DNA from: a bacterium HR11
GTDB lineage: Bacteria; Acidobacteriota; HRBIN11
Direction of reading: 5' to 3'
Assembly: GCA_002898535.1 (NCBI GenBank)
Contig: BEHN01000001.1
Coordinates: 62,001-126,000, forward strand
Length of the DNA stretch: 64,000 bases
Shown here: piece after piece, positions 34,051 through 42,440 of the stretch
How positions within the stretch are numbered: the stretch's first letter is position 1
How the letters are laid out: each line of letters starts with the position of its first letter
Translations under genes and position numbers: made by a program
The notes under the pieces: generated by a model
The model's database searches: none
What the model saw: the letters and a program-made list of their open reading frames with translations, nothing else
Told to the model about the DNA's origin: nothing

Positions 34051-34170
34051 CCTTCCCGGATTCCCGAACGGCCGAACTCCCGAATGGCCCTTTTGCTTGA
34101 AAAATCGTCTTTCCCAAAGGGTCCCAAAAGCCGAATCCATGCGGGTTTTCACGAACCGCACGGCTCTGCT
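34051..34170. repeat. Octamer array plus inverted core element
   Basis: Octamers (GGATTCCC, GAACGGCC, GAACTCCC, GAATGGCC) at about 34057-34090 lead straight into an inverted core (34095-34170), which runs from GCTTGAAAAATCG to CGGCTCTGCT. The core ends 6 bp before the stop codon of the phosphatidyltransferase gene. The rest of the 33900-34176 gap shows no gene. Confidence 0.82.
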
Positions 34171-34176
34171 AAAGGG

Positions 34177-34779
34177 TTAAAGGGTTTTCTCCGGGGCGGA
34201 CAGGACCCGCCAGGTATACACGATACGCTGGACACCGGTGAGGTTGGCGAATATGGCCACGATGAGGAGGGCCTGGGGCATACGGTCCAGGAAGGCCCCA
34301 AGGACCAGCATGGCGATGCGTTCCGGGCGTTCGAAAAACCCGACCTTGCAAGAAGAAATGATGCACTCGGCCCGGGCCCGGGTGTAACTGGTCATGACGG
34401 AACCGATAACGGCCAGGCCTACGATGAAGAGCATCCAGTGGTCATGAGACCGGCTGTAATACAGCCAAAGGGCCGACATGAGGGTCAAGTCCGCATAACG
34501 GTCGACGACTGAGTCCAGAAAGGCGCCAAAGGGGCTGACCTGGCCGGTGCGACGGGCCAGACGCCCGTCGAAGACGTCCAGCAAGTTCGCCATCAGGATC
34601 AAGGCGGCGGCCCATCGGAACCGGCCCAGATACAGTGTCCCGGCGGCGACCAGGTTGAGGACCAGACCCGCCAGCGTCAGGACGTTCGGTCGAATGCCCC
34701 AGCGGGCCAGACCGCCGACGATGAAGTCCAAGGGCCTTTCAAGGATGTGACCGATCAGACCGGTGACGCCGGAGACCAT
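34177..34779 (-). CDS. CDP-alcohol phosphatidyltransferase
   Basis: Integral-membrane phospholipid synthase of 200 residues. The family motif is complete: DVFDGRLARR, then Gly, Asp and Asp at the right spacing in FGAFLDSVVDRYAD (about residues 68-95). The later YTRARAE and FFERPER segments resemble phosphatidylinositol-phosphate or archaetidylinositol-phosphate synthases more than PgsA, so a phosphoinositol product is possible; phosphatidylglycerophosphate is the alternative. Four or more further membrane segments follow. A candidate promoter is 35-65 bp upstream. Confidence 0.88.
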   Translation of the reverse strand: MVSGVTGLIGHILERPLDFIVGGLARWGIRPNVLTLAGLVLNLVAAGTLYLGRFRWAAALILMANLLDVFDGRLARRTGQVSPFGAFLDSVVDRYADLTLMSALWLYYSRSHDHWMLFIVGLAVIGSVMTSYTRARAECIISSCKVGFFERPERIAMLVLGAFLDRMPQALLIVAIFANLTGVQRIVYTWRVLSAPEKTL

Positions 34780-34815
34780 AGGCCACCTCTCGGGGCAAGG
34801 GATGTCACCATGCCG

Positions 34816-34844
34816 ATTCTATGCCAGAGTCGCTCCCTTGGCGA
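34816..34844 (-). promoter_or_regulatory. Candidate promoter of the phosphatidyltransferase gene
   Basis: Minus strand TCGCCA, 17-bp spacer, TAGAAT. The -35 matches four and the -10 five of six consensus bases. Confidence 0.42.
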
Positions 34845-35090
34845 GAGGGCCGGTCCGACCGATTGCCAAGGGACCGGAAGGCCAGATATCATGGTATTTG
34901 GCAGTTCGGGCATGAGGGTGTCGGTCCGAATCTCCTGAAGCACTCACGATCATGCCGGTGGCCTGAGCCGCGATGTACCTCATCGCGGCGTCCGGACTCA
35001 GCGCTTCCGGGAAAGGCGCCGGACGTCCCGGGGGCCGCTACTTCTCCCAGGACCGGCGGCACCCCGAGGCGTTACTATCGCCTGTCTATC

Positions 35091-35152
35091 CCCAGACTGC
35101 CGAATGGCCGGACTCCCGAATTCCCGAACGGCCGGATTCCCGAAGGGCCAGC
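35091..35152. repeat. Octamer array before the PATAN-like gene
   Basis: About seven units: CCCAGACTG, CCGAATGG, CCGGACTC, CCGAATTC, CCGAACGG, CCGGATTC, CCGAAGGG. It ends next to a GGAGG ribosome-binding site at 35155-35159. Confidence 0.85.
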
Positions 35153-35164
35153 ATGGAGGCATCC

Positions 35165-36241
35165 ATGGATGCCTTGCGCGGCACCCATGGCGAAGTCCCT
35201 GTATGGATATGCCTGAAGTGGCTGGAGCGAACGCCGACGCGCGGCCTCCTGGGTTTCCAGACAGCCGGGGTGGAACGTTGGTTCTGGGTGCTGGACGGCC
35301 ACGTGGTCTTTGCCTGGAGCGGCAACCCCGCCGAGCATCTGTTCGACCGCTGGCGGTCGGCCGGTTGGGTCCCGGACGTCGCCGCTGTCGGGACGGGGCC
35401 TCCGTCCTCCATGGCTCCCGAGAGCCTTCTCTCGGCTTTGCCGCCGGCCGTGACGGAAGCCTCCGAGTGGGAGTCCTTTTGGACTGGCTACTACGTCGAG
35501 CTCCTGAGTCGGGTCCTGCAAGCCCTGCCTGACGTGCAGTACTTATGGGTTCCGCATGCTTGGACCTCCCATCCTCGGATGGTCGCCCTCCCGATAGCGG
35601 TCTGGGTCGAACAGGCCATCGAGCGAGTGCCCGAGGTGGCCGTCCTGCGGGACGAACTGACTCGAGTGGGGACGTCGCTGGAAGTCCGCGTCCCGACCGT
35701 TCCCGCGCCTGAATCCCTCCGACCGAGTCAGCGACAGGTCCTCGACTTGATCCAGGGGCCCGTCCCCTTAGCGGAGCTCCTGCAAGCCCCTCTTTTTCAG
35801 GACGACGCCTACCTTCGGGCCCTCTGGACCCTCGTGTACCGGGGCACGCTCCAGATCCAGCCGGCGACCCGGTCGGCTCCGACGCTTCAGGAACTCCTGG
35901 ACTTTTACTCGGCGGCCTTCTCGGCCGTAGGCCGCTACCTGGAGCGGGAAATCGAGAGCCTGGCCCCCCTGGTCCTTCAGAAGAACGTGACCCGGATGGA
36001 GGCGACGTATCCAGAGGTTTTTGAGAACCTCACGCTGGGTCCGGACTACCGGATCGACCACTGGGAGCCCCAGTTGAGGTCCCTCCTTCGTCAGCGGCTT
36101 ATCACGTTGGATGACCTGCGTCACTTCCTGGAGGAGACGCTCATGCTCCACCTGCTGAGCGTCCAAAACATCCTGGGCCCCGCCCATTACACGACGGTCG
36201 TCGAGATCCTGCAGGCCCTCCCGACGACCCCGGCCCGGTAG
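35165..36241 (+). CDS. PATAN/DUF4388-like domain protein
   Basis: A 358-residue cytoplasmic protein of uncertain role. The N-terminal 50 residues (LERTPTRGLLGFQTAG, then WFWVLDGHVVFAWSG) resemble the DUF4388/PATAN fold found in response-regulator-associated and gliding-motility proteins. The remainder is largely helical, with no catalytic motif and no transmembrane segment; the C-terminal 120 residues look like a helical bundle. The ATG at 35165 follows GGAGG by 5 bp. An open frame upstream to 34973 reads through the octamer array and is not considered coding. It sits 8 bp upstream of miaA and is probably co-transcribed with it. Confidence 0.6.
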   Translation: MDALRGTHGEVPVWICLKWLERTPTRGLLGFQTAGVERWFWVLDGHVVFAWSGNPAEHLFDRWRSAGWVPDVAAVGTGPPSSMAPESLLSALPPAVTEASEWESFWTGYYVELLSRVLQALPDVQYLWVPHAWTSHPRMVALPIAVWVEQAIERVPEVAVLRDELTRVGTSLEVRVPTVPAPESLRPSQRQVLDLIQGPVPLAELLQAPLFQDDAYLRALWTLVYRGTLQIQPATRSAPTLQELLDFYSAAFSAVGRYLEREIESLAPLVLQKNVTRMEATYPEVFENLTLGPDYRIDHWEPQLRSLLRQRLITLDDLRHFLEETLMLHLLSVQNILGPAHYTTVVEILQALPTTPAR

Positions 36242-36249
36242 CCCCGCTC

Positions 36250-37197
36250 ATGGCCTGGGTGGTATTCATCGTAGGCCCGACCGCCAGCGGCAAGTCGGCC
36301 TGGGCGTTGGACCTGGCCGTCCGATGGAACGGGGCCATCGTGAACGCCGACTCCCGTCAGTTCTACCGAGATGCCCGTATCGGGACGGCCTGTCCCCCGG
36401 TCGAGTGGTTCCAGCGGGTGCCTCATCGGCTCTATGCCTTTCTCCCGCCGGACCGATGGCTCTCAGCGGGGACCTATGCCGGGATGGCCTGGGGTGCCAT
36501 CCAAGAGTGCTGGCGTTTGGGCCGTCTGCCCATCGTCGTCGGGGGGTCGGGCCTCTACTATCGGGCCGTGCGGTACGGCTTGCATCCACCCGTCGGGGCC
36601 GACCCGGCGGTCCGCCGACGCCTGGAGGAACGATGTCGGCAAGAGGGCGTGGCGGCGCTCTATGCGGAGCTTCAGGCCGTCGACCCGGCGACCGCCCGGC
36701 GGATTCACCCCAACGACGCCCGGCGGGTCCTGCGGGCACTGGAGATCTACTACCAGACCGGCGAGCCTCCGTCCCGCTGGCGGCCGGGCTGGCGACACCC
36801 GGTCCTTCCCTCGGCGGCCCTGGGTCTCCTGCCCCCACCGGACCGTCTTCAGGAGCAGATCGTGCGACGGAATCGGGCCTTCTGGTCGATGGGCTGGCTC
36901 GACGAGGTCGTCCGACTGATCGAACAGGGCGTACCCCTCGACGCCCCCGTCTTTGAGTCGATCGGGTATCGGCGGATCGCCGAGTGGTGGCAGGCCGGCC
37001 GCCCCATCTCTGAGGCGGACCTCCTGGCCCAGGTCGACCGGGAGGTGTGGGGCCTGGCCCGACGTCAGATCAAATGGTTTCGCCGAGAGCCAGACGTCCT
37101 GTGGTGGACCGAGCCGCCGCCCTTGCCTGTCGTCGAACGATTCCTCCGCCCGAAGCTCCGCTGGCCCTCGGGACTCGGCATCGGGTACCCCTCATGA
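36250..37197 (+). CDS. miaA: tRNA dimethylallyltransferase MiaA
   Basis: Transfers the dimethylallyl group from DMAPP to A37 of UNN-decoding tRNAs; 315 residues. The P-loop GPTASGKS is at 9-16. NADSRQFYR and GGSGLYYRAVRYGL are diagnostic family motifs, and the C-terminal region has RRQIKWFRRE. Starts 8 bp after the PATAN-like gene. Its 3' end overlaps the convergent exonuclease gene by 6 bp, leaving no room for a separate terminator. Confidence 0.94.
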   Translation: MAWVVFIVGPTASGKSAWALDLAVRWNGAIVNADSRQFYRDARIGTACPPVEWFQRVPHRLYAFLPPDRWLSAGTYAGMAWGAIQECWRLGRLPIVVGGSGLYYRAVRYGLHPPVGADPAVRRRLEERCRQEGVAALYAELQAVDPATARRIHPNDARRVLRALEIYYQTGEPPSRWRPGWRHPVLPSAALGLLPPPDRLQEQIVRRNRAFWSMGWLDEVVRLIEQGVPLDAPVFESIGYRRIAEWWQAGRPISEADLLAQVDREVWGLARRQIKWFRREPDVLWWTEPPPLPVVERFLRPKLRWPSGLGIGYPS

Positions 37198-39249
37198 AAC
37201 GACTTGGGCCTTGTAGTTGAGGCGTTGCCAGTCGATGTTCAAAAGGCGGACGGTGACTTTCGCGTCGAGGTCGAGGGTCCCGGGATACGAGAGGACGCCT
37301 TCCAGAAGGTAGTCGTCCAGCTCGATGATGTAGAGGCCGCCGGCCTTCTTTTCGATGACCGTCGCCGTATAGACGGCCGTCGGCGGCTGTTCGGCCAGGT
37401 ATCGTAAGATCCAGTAGCGTCGGCGGCGTTCCTCCAGCTCTTTTCGGAGGGCCGTTTGTTCCTCGATGACCGTCATGAGCCGCAGGAGGGCTTCCCGGGT
37501 ATACAGGGGGCGGCCGCTCTGGAGACAGGCCAGGACCTGCCGTTGGGTCACTAAGTCGGCATATCGCCGGATCGGCGAGCTGGCCTGGATGTATGCTGGC
37601 AGGCCCAGGGCCCAGTGTTCCCGGGGCGAGGGCCACAGCGTCGAGCGTCGGAACTGCCGGATCAAGGCCCGAAAGACGGAAGGCCGGTAGGTATCCAGGA
37701 CGGCCCATTCCGCCGGAAGGGGCTCTTCCGGGGGGTCCTGGGACCGGTAGATCATCGGTACGTCGTGAGCGACGGCCCACTCGGCCACGCGGGCGTTATA
37801 GGCGATCATCCATTCCCGGACCAGCATGTGGGCCGGCGTTTCCAGGTCCAGCCGCTCGATGCGGATCGACGGCTGAGCTTCAGATGCCCCCTGGACTCGG
37901 ACTTTCACCTCCGGCCGGACCAGGTGGAAGGCACCGCGGGCCCGACGTTCGTCGAAGAACTGCCGAGCCCGCTGGGCCAGAAAGTGAAGGGCCGGATAGA
38001 GTTCGTGGGAAGGGTCCCGGAGAATTTCGTCGGCCTGTCGGTACGTAAGACGCTGCCGGACGCTGATCCAACGGGGTTCGAGGGACCAGGCGCGGAGTTG
38101 ACCCTCCGGCGTCCATTCCGTGAGGAGGCTCAGGACCGGCCGCGGCCGGCCAGCGACCAGGCTGGCTTTATCGGTCGAGACGGGCGGCGGAAGCATGTAG
38201 AGGGTGGCTTCGGGAAGATAGACGGTCGTGACCCGCCGCTCGGCGCACCGGTCCAGAGGGGTGTCCTTGCGGACAAAGTAAGCCGCCTCGGCGATGTGGA
38301 CGCCGACCTCGACCGTCCCGTCGGGACGAAAGCCGACGCTGAAGGCATCGTCGACCTCCTGCGTTTCGGGGTCGTCGATACTGAAGGTCCAGCCCTCGAC
38401 GGGCTTGCGCGCCGACGTCCCGACGGCCGGGGCGGCCTCCGGAACCCGCTCGCGGGTCGAGGCGGGCGTCTCCGGCGGGACAAAGGCGGGGATGGTCTCG
38501 GCCAGACGCTCTTCCTCGGGTTCGAAGGACGACTCCACACCGTAATAAATGAGCAGGCCCTCCAGCTCGCTCTGGACCAGGCCCATCGCCTGGATGATAG
38601 GAATCAACACGGTCGGGTCTTCTTGCAGGGCCGGGACGGCCGCAAAAGCTTGCTGAAGGTCATGGACCGTGCGGTCGTCGGCCTTCCGTTGAAAGTACGC
38701 CAATACAGTCTCGGCCAGCCGACGGTCCTCCTCGGTCCAGGGCGCCGCCGGAGAATGGAGCCACCGGGTCAGTCGCCGGACGATGGACTCGACCCGGCTT
38801 TGGCGAGCCTGTTCGGCTTCCCGTTGATGCCGCAAGGCCTCGACTTGCTCCGGCGACCGGACCTCATAGAGGTCGCCCCGAGGGCGGAAGTAAAGGGTCT
38901 CCGAGATGAGCCGAAGGTAGAGCGCCGCCCGCTCCTCCGGGAGCGGCCGGGGACCAAAGTACAGGCGGGTTAGTTCATCGAAACTCCAGCCGACCCGCCC
39001 CTCTTCCCAGGCCAGGGCGCCCAGAAGGGCCATGTCGATATCCTGGGCCAATTCTTCGACCCGCCGTCGAACGGCATCGATGGGCGCGGAGGACTCCAGA
39101 TCGGTCGGCTGGAATTCAAAGAGGACCCGCTTGCGAGGGACCCACGCCTGTTGACCCCGTTCATCCTGGACTCTGAGTTTTTCCCGGCTGTCCTCCAGGA
39201 TGACGGCCCACCGGACGCTGTCCCTGTCCTCCAATAGGACCACCTTCAT
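37192..39249 (-). CDS. RNase II/R-family 3'-5' exoribonuclease (RNB domain)
   Basis: Hydrolytic exoribonuclease of 685 residues. The RNB active-site motif FSIDDPETQEVDDAF lies near residues 289-303; one of the four acidic positions is Glu instead of Asp, as in plastid and cyanobacterial RNase II-like enzymes. QASSPIRRYADLVTQRQ is the second RNB signature. A C-terminal S1-like barrel is short, and the N-terminal 250 residues lack an obvious cold-shock pair, so it is closer to RNase II-type than to RNase R. Upstream lies a repeat composite (39298-39814). Confidence 0.87.
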   Translation of the reverse strand: MKVVLLEDRDSVRWAVILEDSREKLRVQDERGQQAWVPRKRVLFEFQPTDLESSAPIDAVRRRVEELAQDIDMALLGALAWEEGRVGWSFDELTRLYFGPRPLPEERAALYLRLISETLYFRPRGDLYEVRSPEQVEALRHQREAEQARQSRVESIVRRLTRWLHSPAAPWTEEDRRLAETVLAYFQRKADDRTVHDLQQAFAAVPALQEDPTVLIPIIQAMGLVQSELEGLLIYYGVESSFEPEEERLAETIPAFVPPETPASTRERVPEAAPAVGTSARKPVEGWTFSIDDPETQEVDDAFSVGFRPDGTVEVGVHIAEAAYFVRKDTPLDRCAERRVTTVYLPEATLYMLPPPVSTDKASLVAGRPRPVLSLLTEWTPEGQLRAWSLEPRWISVRQRLTYRQADEILRDPSHELYPALHFLAQRARQFFDERRARGAFHLVRPEVKVRVQGASEAQPSIRIERLDLETPAHMLVREWMIAYNARVAEWAVAHDVPMIYRSQDPPEEPLPAEWAVLDTYRPSVFRALIRQFRRSTLWPSPREHWALGLPAYIQASSPIRRYADLVTQRQVLACLQSGRPLYTREALLRLMTVIEEQTALRKELEERRRRYWILRYLAEQPPTAVYTATVIEKKAGGLYIIELDDYLLEGVLSYPGTLDLDAKVTVRLLNIDWQRLNYKAQVVS

Positions 39250-39832
39250 CGGAGTTCAGCCTGTCCCCACGAATCGAACAGCTATGTCGATCCTATCAGA
39301 GCCGTTCGGTTCATGAAAACCCGCATGGATTCGGCTTTTTCGACCCTTCGGGGAGGACGGTTTTTCAAGCCAAGGTCCATTCGGGAGTTCGGGAATTCGG
39401 GAATCCGGGAGTTCGGCCGAGGGTCCCAAGAACCCTGCCATCCGGGGCTCCATCGGTCCAAGGCCGTGGATCGTCCCTTCCCCGACGCCCGGGTGGCCGG
39501 ATGGCCGCGACCCCTTGGATAAAAAACAGCCCATTGGCCGACCTGGTTCCTCCGTCCCTTCGTTCCTTCGTCCCTCCGTCCCTTCCATAGACCATAGACC
39601 CCAGACCATAGACCGGCTGGGGCCCAGGGGGTCTATGGTCCATGGTCTATGGTCGGATATCGAGGGTCCGATCCCGGCCTCGTCGGATTTATAAGTAGTT
39701 TGCACGCCGCTCCTGGCCGTTTTTCCGGACGAAGGGGTTCTGATATCTTGAAGGATCGGAAAGGATCGGAAGGGCCGAATCCGTACGAGTTTTCACGAAC
39801 CGAACGGCTGTGTTGAACTGCGGGGGCCGGGG
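39250..39832. repeat. Composite repeat region between the exonuclease and transporter genes
   Basis: No gene. A plus-oriented core (39298-39370, from AGAGCCGTTCGGTTC to TTTTTCAAGC) is followed by an octamer array (39380-39420) and a different 8-bp array of CGTCCCTT type (39549-39587). Next comes the 110-bp heptamer-bearing repeat (39585-39694) that recurs at 43761-43885. An inverted core (39746-39814) ends 19 bp before the next start. The outer cores give the region an inverted-repeat frame like the one at 50111-50627. Confidence 0.82.
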
Positions 39833-41272
39833 ATGAAACGTCGTGGGTGGTTGGCTCTCGGCTTCATCGTAGTGGGAGAAGCCGCCTTGGCGACGTGGGT
39901 CGGACCGGCCTTGACGCCGCCGGCCCGTCGGCTCCTGCTCTGGGCCTGGGTGCCTCTGGTCCTGTGGCTGACCGAGGCCGTCCCCCTGGGCGTGGCGGCC
40001 CTCCTTATCCCCGTGGGTGGGGTCGTGCTGGGCGTGGCCTCCGAGCGAGAGGCCTTCGGGCCCTTTGCAGACCCCGTCATTTTCCTGTTTCTGGGCAGTT
40101 TTCTGGTCGCCCGGGCCTTAGAGAAGCACGGGGCCGCCGCCTGGATGGCCGGTCGGGTCGTGGCGCTCCGATTTTTTGCCGGAGGTCCCTACCGGATGAC
40201 CCTGGGCATCGGCCTGGCGGCGTTCGGCCTCTCCATGTGGCTGAGTAACACGGCGACGGCGGCGACCCTCCTACCCGTCGTGGCCGCCTTGGGTCAACAT
40301 CTGCCCGATGGGACTCTCCGCCGGCAATTTTACAAACCGGCCCTGCTCCTGGTCGCCTATGGCGCCAGTATCGGGGGTACGGCCACGCCGATCGGGACGC
40401 CGCCGAACTTAATCGCCTTGGGCCTCTTGGAACGGCTGGCGCCGGAGGCGCCCCGTCCGTCCTTTGTCGCCTGGGTCGGGATGGCTCTTCCTATCGCCCT
40501 AACCCTCTTCCTGTTGGTCCACGCCTGGCTGTACGTTCGATGGCTCCGGCACGTCCCATGGGAGGAAGTCCGGCCCGGGGCGGGCGAGGCCCTGTCGGTA
40601 GCCGGTCGAAGGGTCCTGGGGGTCTTTGCCATCTTGGTCGTCCTGTGGTTCCTACCCGGGATTCTCCAGTGGGCCTTGCCAGAGGCGCACCCCCTACGGG
40701 TATTCCTGGCCTCCCGATGGCCGGAATCGATCCCGCCGGTCCTGATCGCCATCTTGCTTTTCTTGATCTCGGCGGGTCCGGGCCAGGGGCCTCTGTTAGA
40801 ACGGGCGGACATCACCCGGATCGATTGGGATACACTCCTGCTGTTTGGTGGCGGCCTGTCCTTGGGGACCATGCTTCACCGGACAGGCCTGCTGAATCAA
40901 GTCGTGGGCGCCTTGACAGGTCCCATCCCGTGGACTTGGGGGGTGGCCTTGCTGATCTCGACAGCCTTGGGTGTCTTCCTGACGGACCTCATGTCCAACA
41001 CGGCGTCTGCGAACCTTTTGATCCCCTTGGTCATCACGCTGGCCCGAACGTTTCACCTACCGGTCGTTCCCTTAGTGATGGGGACGACGCTGGGGACGAG
41101 CATGGCCTTTCTGCTCCCGGTCTCGACGCCCCCGAACGCCATCGTGTTCGGCACGGGTCACCTTCGCCTGCGGGACATGGTCGGGGCCGGGGTCGTAGCG
41201 GACCTCCTCAGCCTCTTGCTCATCACGGGGGGTCTCATCCTTATGCACCGGTGGGGGTGGATGGGTCTATGA
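39833..41272 (+). CDS. SLC13/DASS family sodium-coupled anion transporter
   Basis: Inner-membrane symporter of 479 residues with about 11-12 hydrophobic segments. The two SNT motifs of the divalent anion/Na+ symporter fold are LSNTATAA and MSNTASAN, each followed by the second family element (GGTATPIGTPPN and LLPVSTPPN). Substrates in this family are dicarboxylates, citrate, sulfate or phosphate; none can be singled out. It overlaps mltG by 4 bp, an unusual partner. Confidence 0.9.
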   Translation: MKRRGWLALGFIVVGEAALATWVGPALTPPARRLLLWAWVPLVLWLTEAVPLGVAALLIPVGGVVLGVASEREAFGPFADPVIFLFLGSFLVARALEKHGAAAWMAGRVVALRFFAGGPYRMTLGIGLAAFGLSMWLSNTATAATLLPVVAALGQHLPDGTLRRQFYKPALLLVAYGASIGGTATPIGTPPNLIALGLLERLAPEAPRPSFVAWVGMALPIALTLFLLVHAWLYVRWLRHVPWEEVRPGAGEALSVAGRRVLGVFAILVVLWFLPGILQWALPEAHPLRVFLASRWPESIPPVLIAILLFLISAGPGQGPLLERADITRIDWDTLLLFGGGLSLGTMLHRTGLLNQVVGALTGPIPWTWGVALLISTALGVFLTDLMSNTASANLLIPLVITLARTFHLPVVPLVMGTTLGTSMAFLLPVSTPPNAIVFGTGHLRLRDMVGAGVVADLLSLLLITGGLILMHRWGWMGL

Positions 41273-42312
41273 GAGAGCGGTATAGACGGCGTCGAGGGCT
41301 TCTTCGATGGCTCGAGGTCGTTCTCGTCTTGACCGTTGGAGTCTTGGGAGGCCTGGGATGGCTCCGATGGCTCTTGACGCAACCCCAATGTCAGTTGAGC
41401 CAGCCCGTGCGGGTCGAGGTTCGACCGGGTACGCCCCTTCGGGAGGTCGTGGCCCAACTTGAGGCGGCCGGCGTCGTGCGTCGGCCCTGGCTCCTCGAGG
41501 GCCTCTTCCGATGGTACCGGGCGGACCGGCAGGTCCGGGCCGGTCTGTATGAGTTCCGGGGAACGCTGTCCACGTGGGACGTTTACCGGCAACTCTTAGA
41601 AGGCCATTACATCGTCCGGACCCTGACCATCGTCGAGGGGTGGGACCGGTTCGACGTCGCCCGCTACTTGGAAGAACAGGGCATCGCATCCCGCGCCGTG
41701 ACGCTTCAGCGCATCGCTGATGCCCGGCTGGCGACTTGGGTCCGGGACCTGGACCCCGAAGCCCCGGACCTGGAGGGCTACCTGTATCCATCGACCTATG
41801 AAGTCTTTGCCAATGCGACCTTGGACGAAGTCCTCTTTCGGGCCGTCCAGACGTTTCGCCGTCAGTGGCGGCCGGAATGGACCGAACGGGCCTCCCAGAT
41901 GGGCCTAACGGTCCGGCAAGTCGTCACCCTGGCGTCCCTCATCGAGAAGGAGACGCCGCGGCCGGAAGAGCGTCCGATGGTTTCCGCCGTGTATCACAAC
42001 CGTCTCCGTCATGGGATGCGCCTGGAATGCGACCCGACGGTCATCTACGCCTGGCGCTGGCTGGGCATCACGCCCGTGCCCCTCGTTCGGGCCGACATGA
42101 ACATCGACTCGCCGTACAATACGTACCGCTATGCCGGCCTCCCGCCAGGCCCCATCGCCAATCCAGGCCGGGCGTCCCTGGAGGCGGCCCTGTATCCCGC
42201 CGACGGGGACTGGCTGTACTTCGTCGCCGATGGCCAAGGGGGTCACCGTTTCGCCCGCACGTATGCCGAGCACCTCCGCAACGTCCGCCTGTACCGTGGA
42301 CGTGGGGAGTAG
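41269..42312 (+). CDS. mltG: Endolytic murein transglycosylase MltG
   Basis: Inner-membrane enzyme that cleaves nascent glycan strands and sets their length; 347 residues. One N-terminal transmembrane helix (about 13-36) is followed by a LysM-like subdomain and the YceG catalytic domain. The catalytic glutamate is Glu226 in LASLIEKET; YHNRL, LECDPTVIYA and NTYRYAGLPPGPIANPG are conserved family segments. The ATG overlaps the transporter stop (ATGA). The gene ends in a gap with two hairpins before the convergent apgM. Confidence 0.93.
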   Translation: MRERYRRRRGLLRWLEVVLVLTVGVLGGLGWLRWLLTQPQCQLSQPVRVEVRPGTPLREVVAQLEAAGVVRRPWLLEGLFRWYRADRQVRAGLYEFRGTLSTWDVYRQLLEGHYIVRTLTIVEGWDRFDVARYLEEQGIASRAVTLQRIADARLATWVRDLDPEAPDLEGYLYPSTYEVFANATLDEVLFRAVQTFRRQWRPEWTERASQMGLTVRQVVTLASLIEKETPRPEERPMVSAVYHNRLRHGMRLECDPTVIYAWRWLGITPVPLVRADMNIDSPYNTYRYAGLPPGPIANPGRASLEAALYPADGDWLYFVADGQGGHRFARTYAEHLRNVRLYRGRGE

Positions 42313-42440
42313 CGAAGCGCCCATGCCTAAGACTCGGTCCTGAGGCAGGCCATCCAGCTCCTACCTCTGGGCGGACCGTCGGGATTTTTCGGCCGCCCGG
42401 CCTCGGCACTGTGAGCGTCTCGAGCGACTCCCCTGAACGC
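42313..42440. terminator. Hairpins between convergent mltG and apgM
   Basis: GGGCGG/CCGCCC arms at 42369-42398 enclose a T-rich loop. A second inverted pair TGAGCG/CGCTCA (about 42412-42441) touches the apgM stop. Neither is followed by a clear U-tract, so termination is inferred from position. Confidence 0.35.

Larger units (their letters stand above)
34780..35164. other. Intergenic region between divergent genes
   Basis: No gene. It holds a minus-strand promoter candidate (34816-34844), a perfect 9-bp stem-loop GCCGCGATG/CATCGCGGC with a 5-nt loop (34967-34989) and an octamer array (35091-35152) just before the next start. TACTAT at 35073-35078 could be a plus-strand -10 but has no convincing -35. 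Confidence 0.6.

Noticed and set aside
34967-34989. tRNA or structured RNA gene at the 9-bp stem-loop
   Set aside because: There is no cloverleaf, T-loop or CCA-type 3' end around it. No tRNA T-loop motif in a suitable context was found anywhere in the window.
34973-35164. 64-residue N-terminal extension of the PATAN-like protein
   Set aside because: It translates the octamer array, and a GGAGG site correctly spaced before ATG 35165 supports the shorter form.
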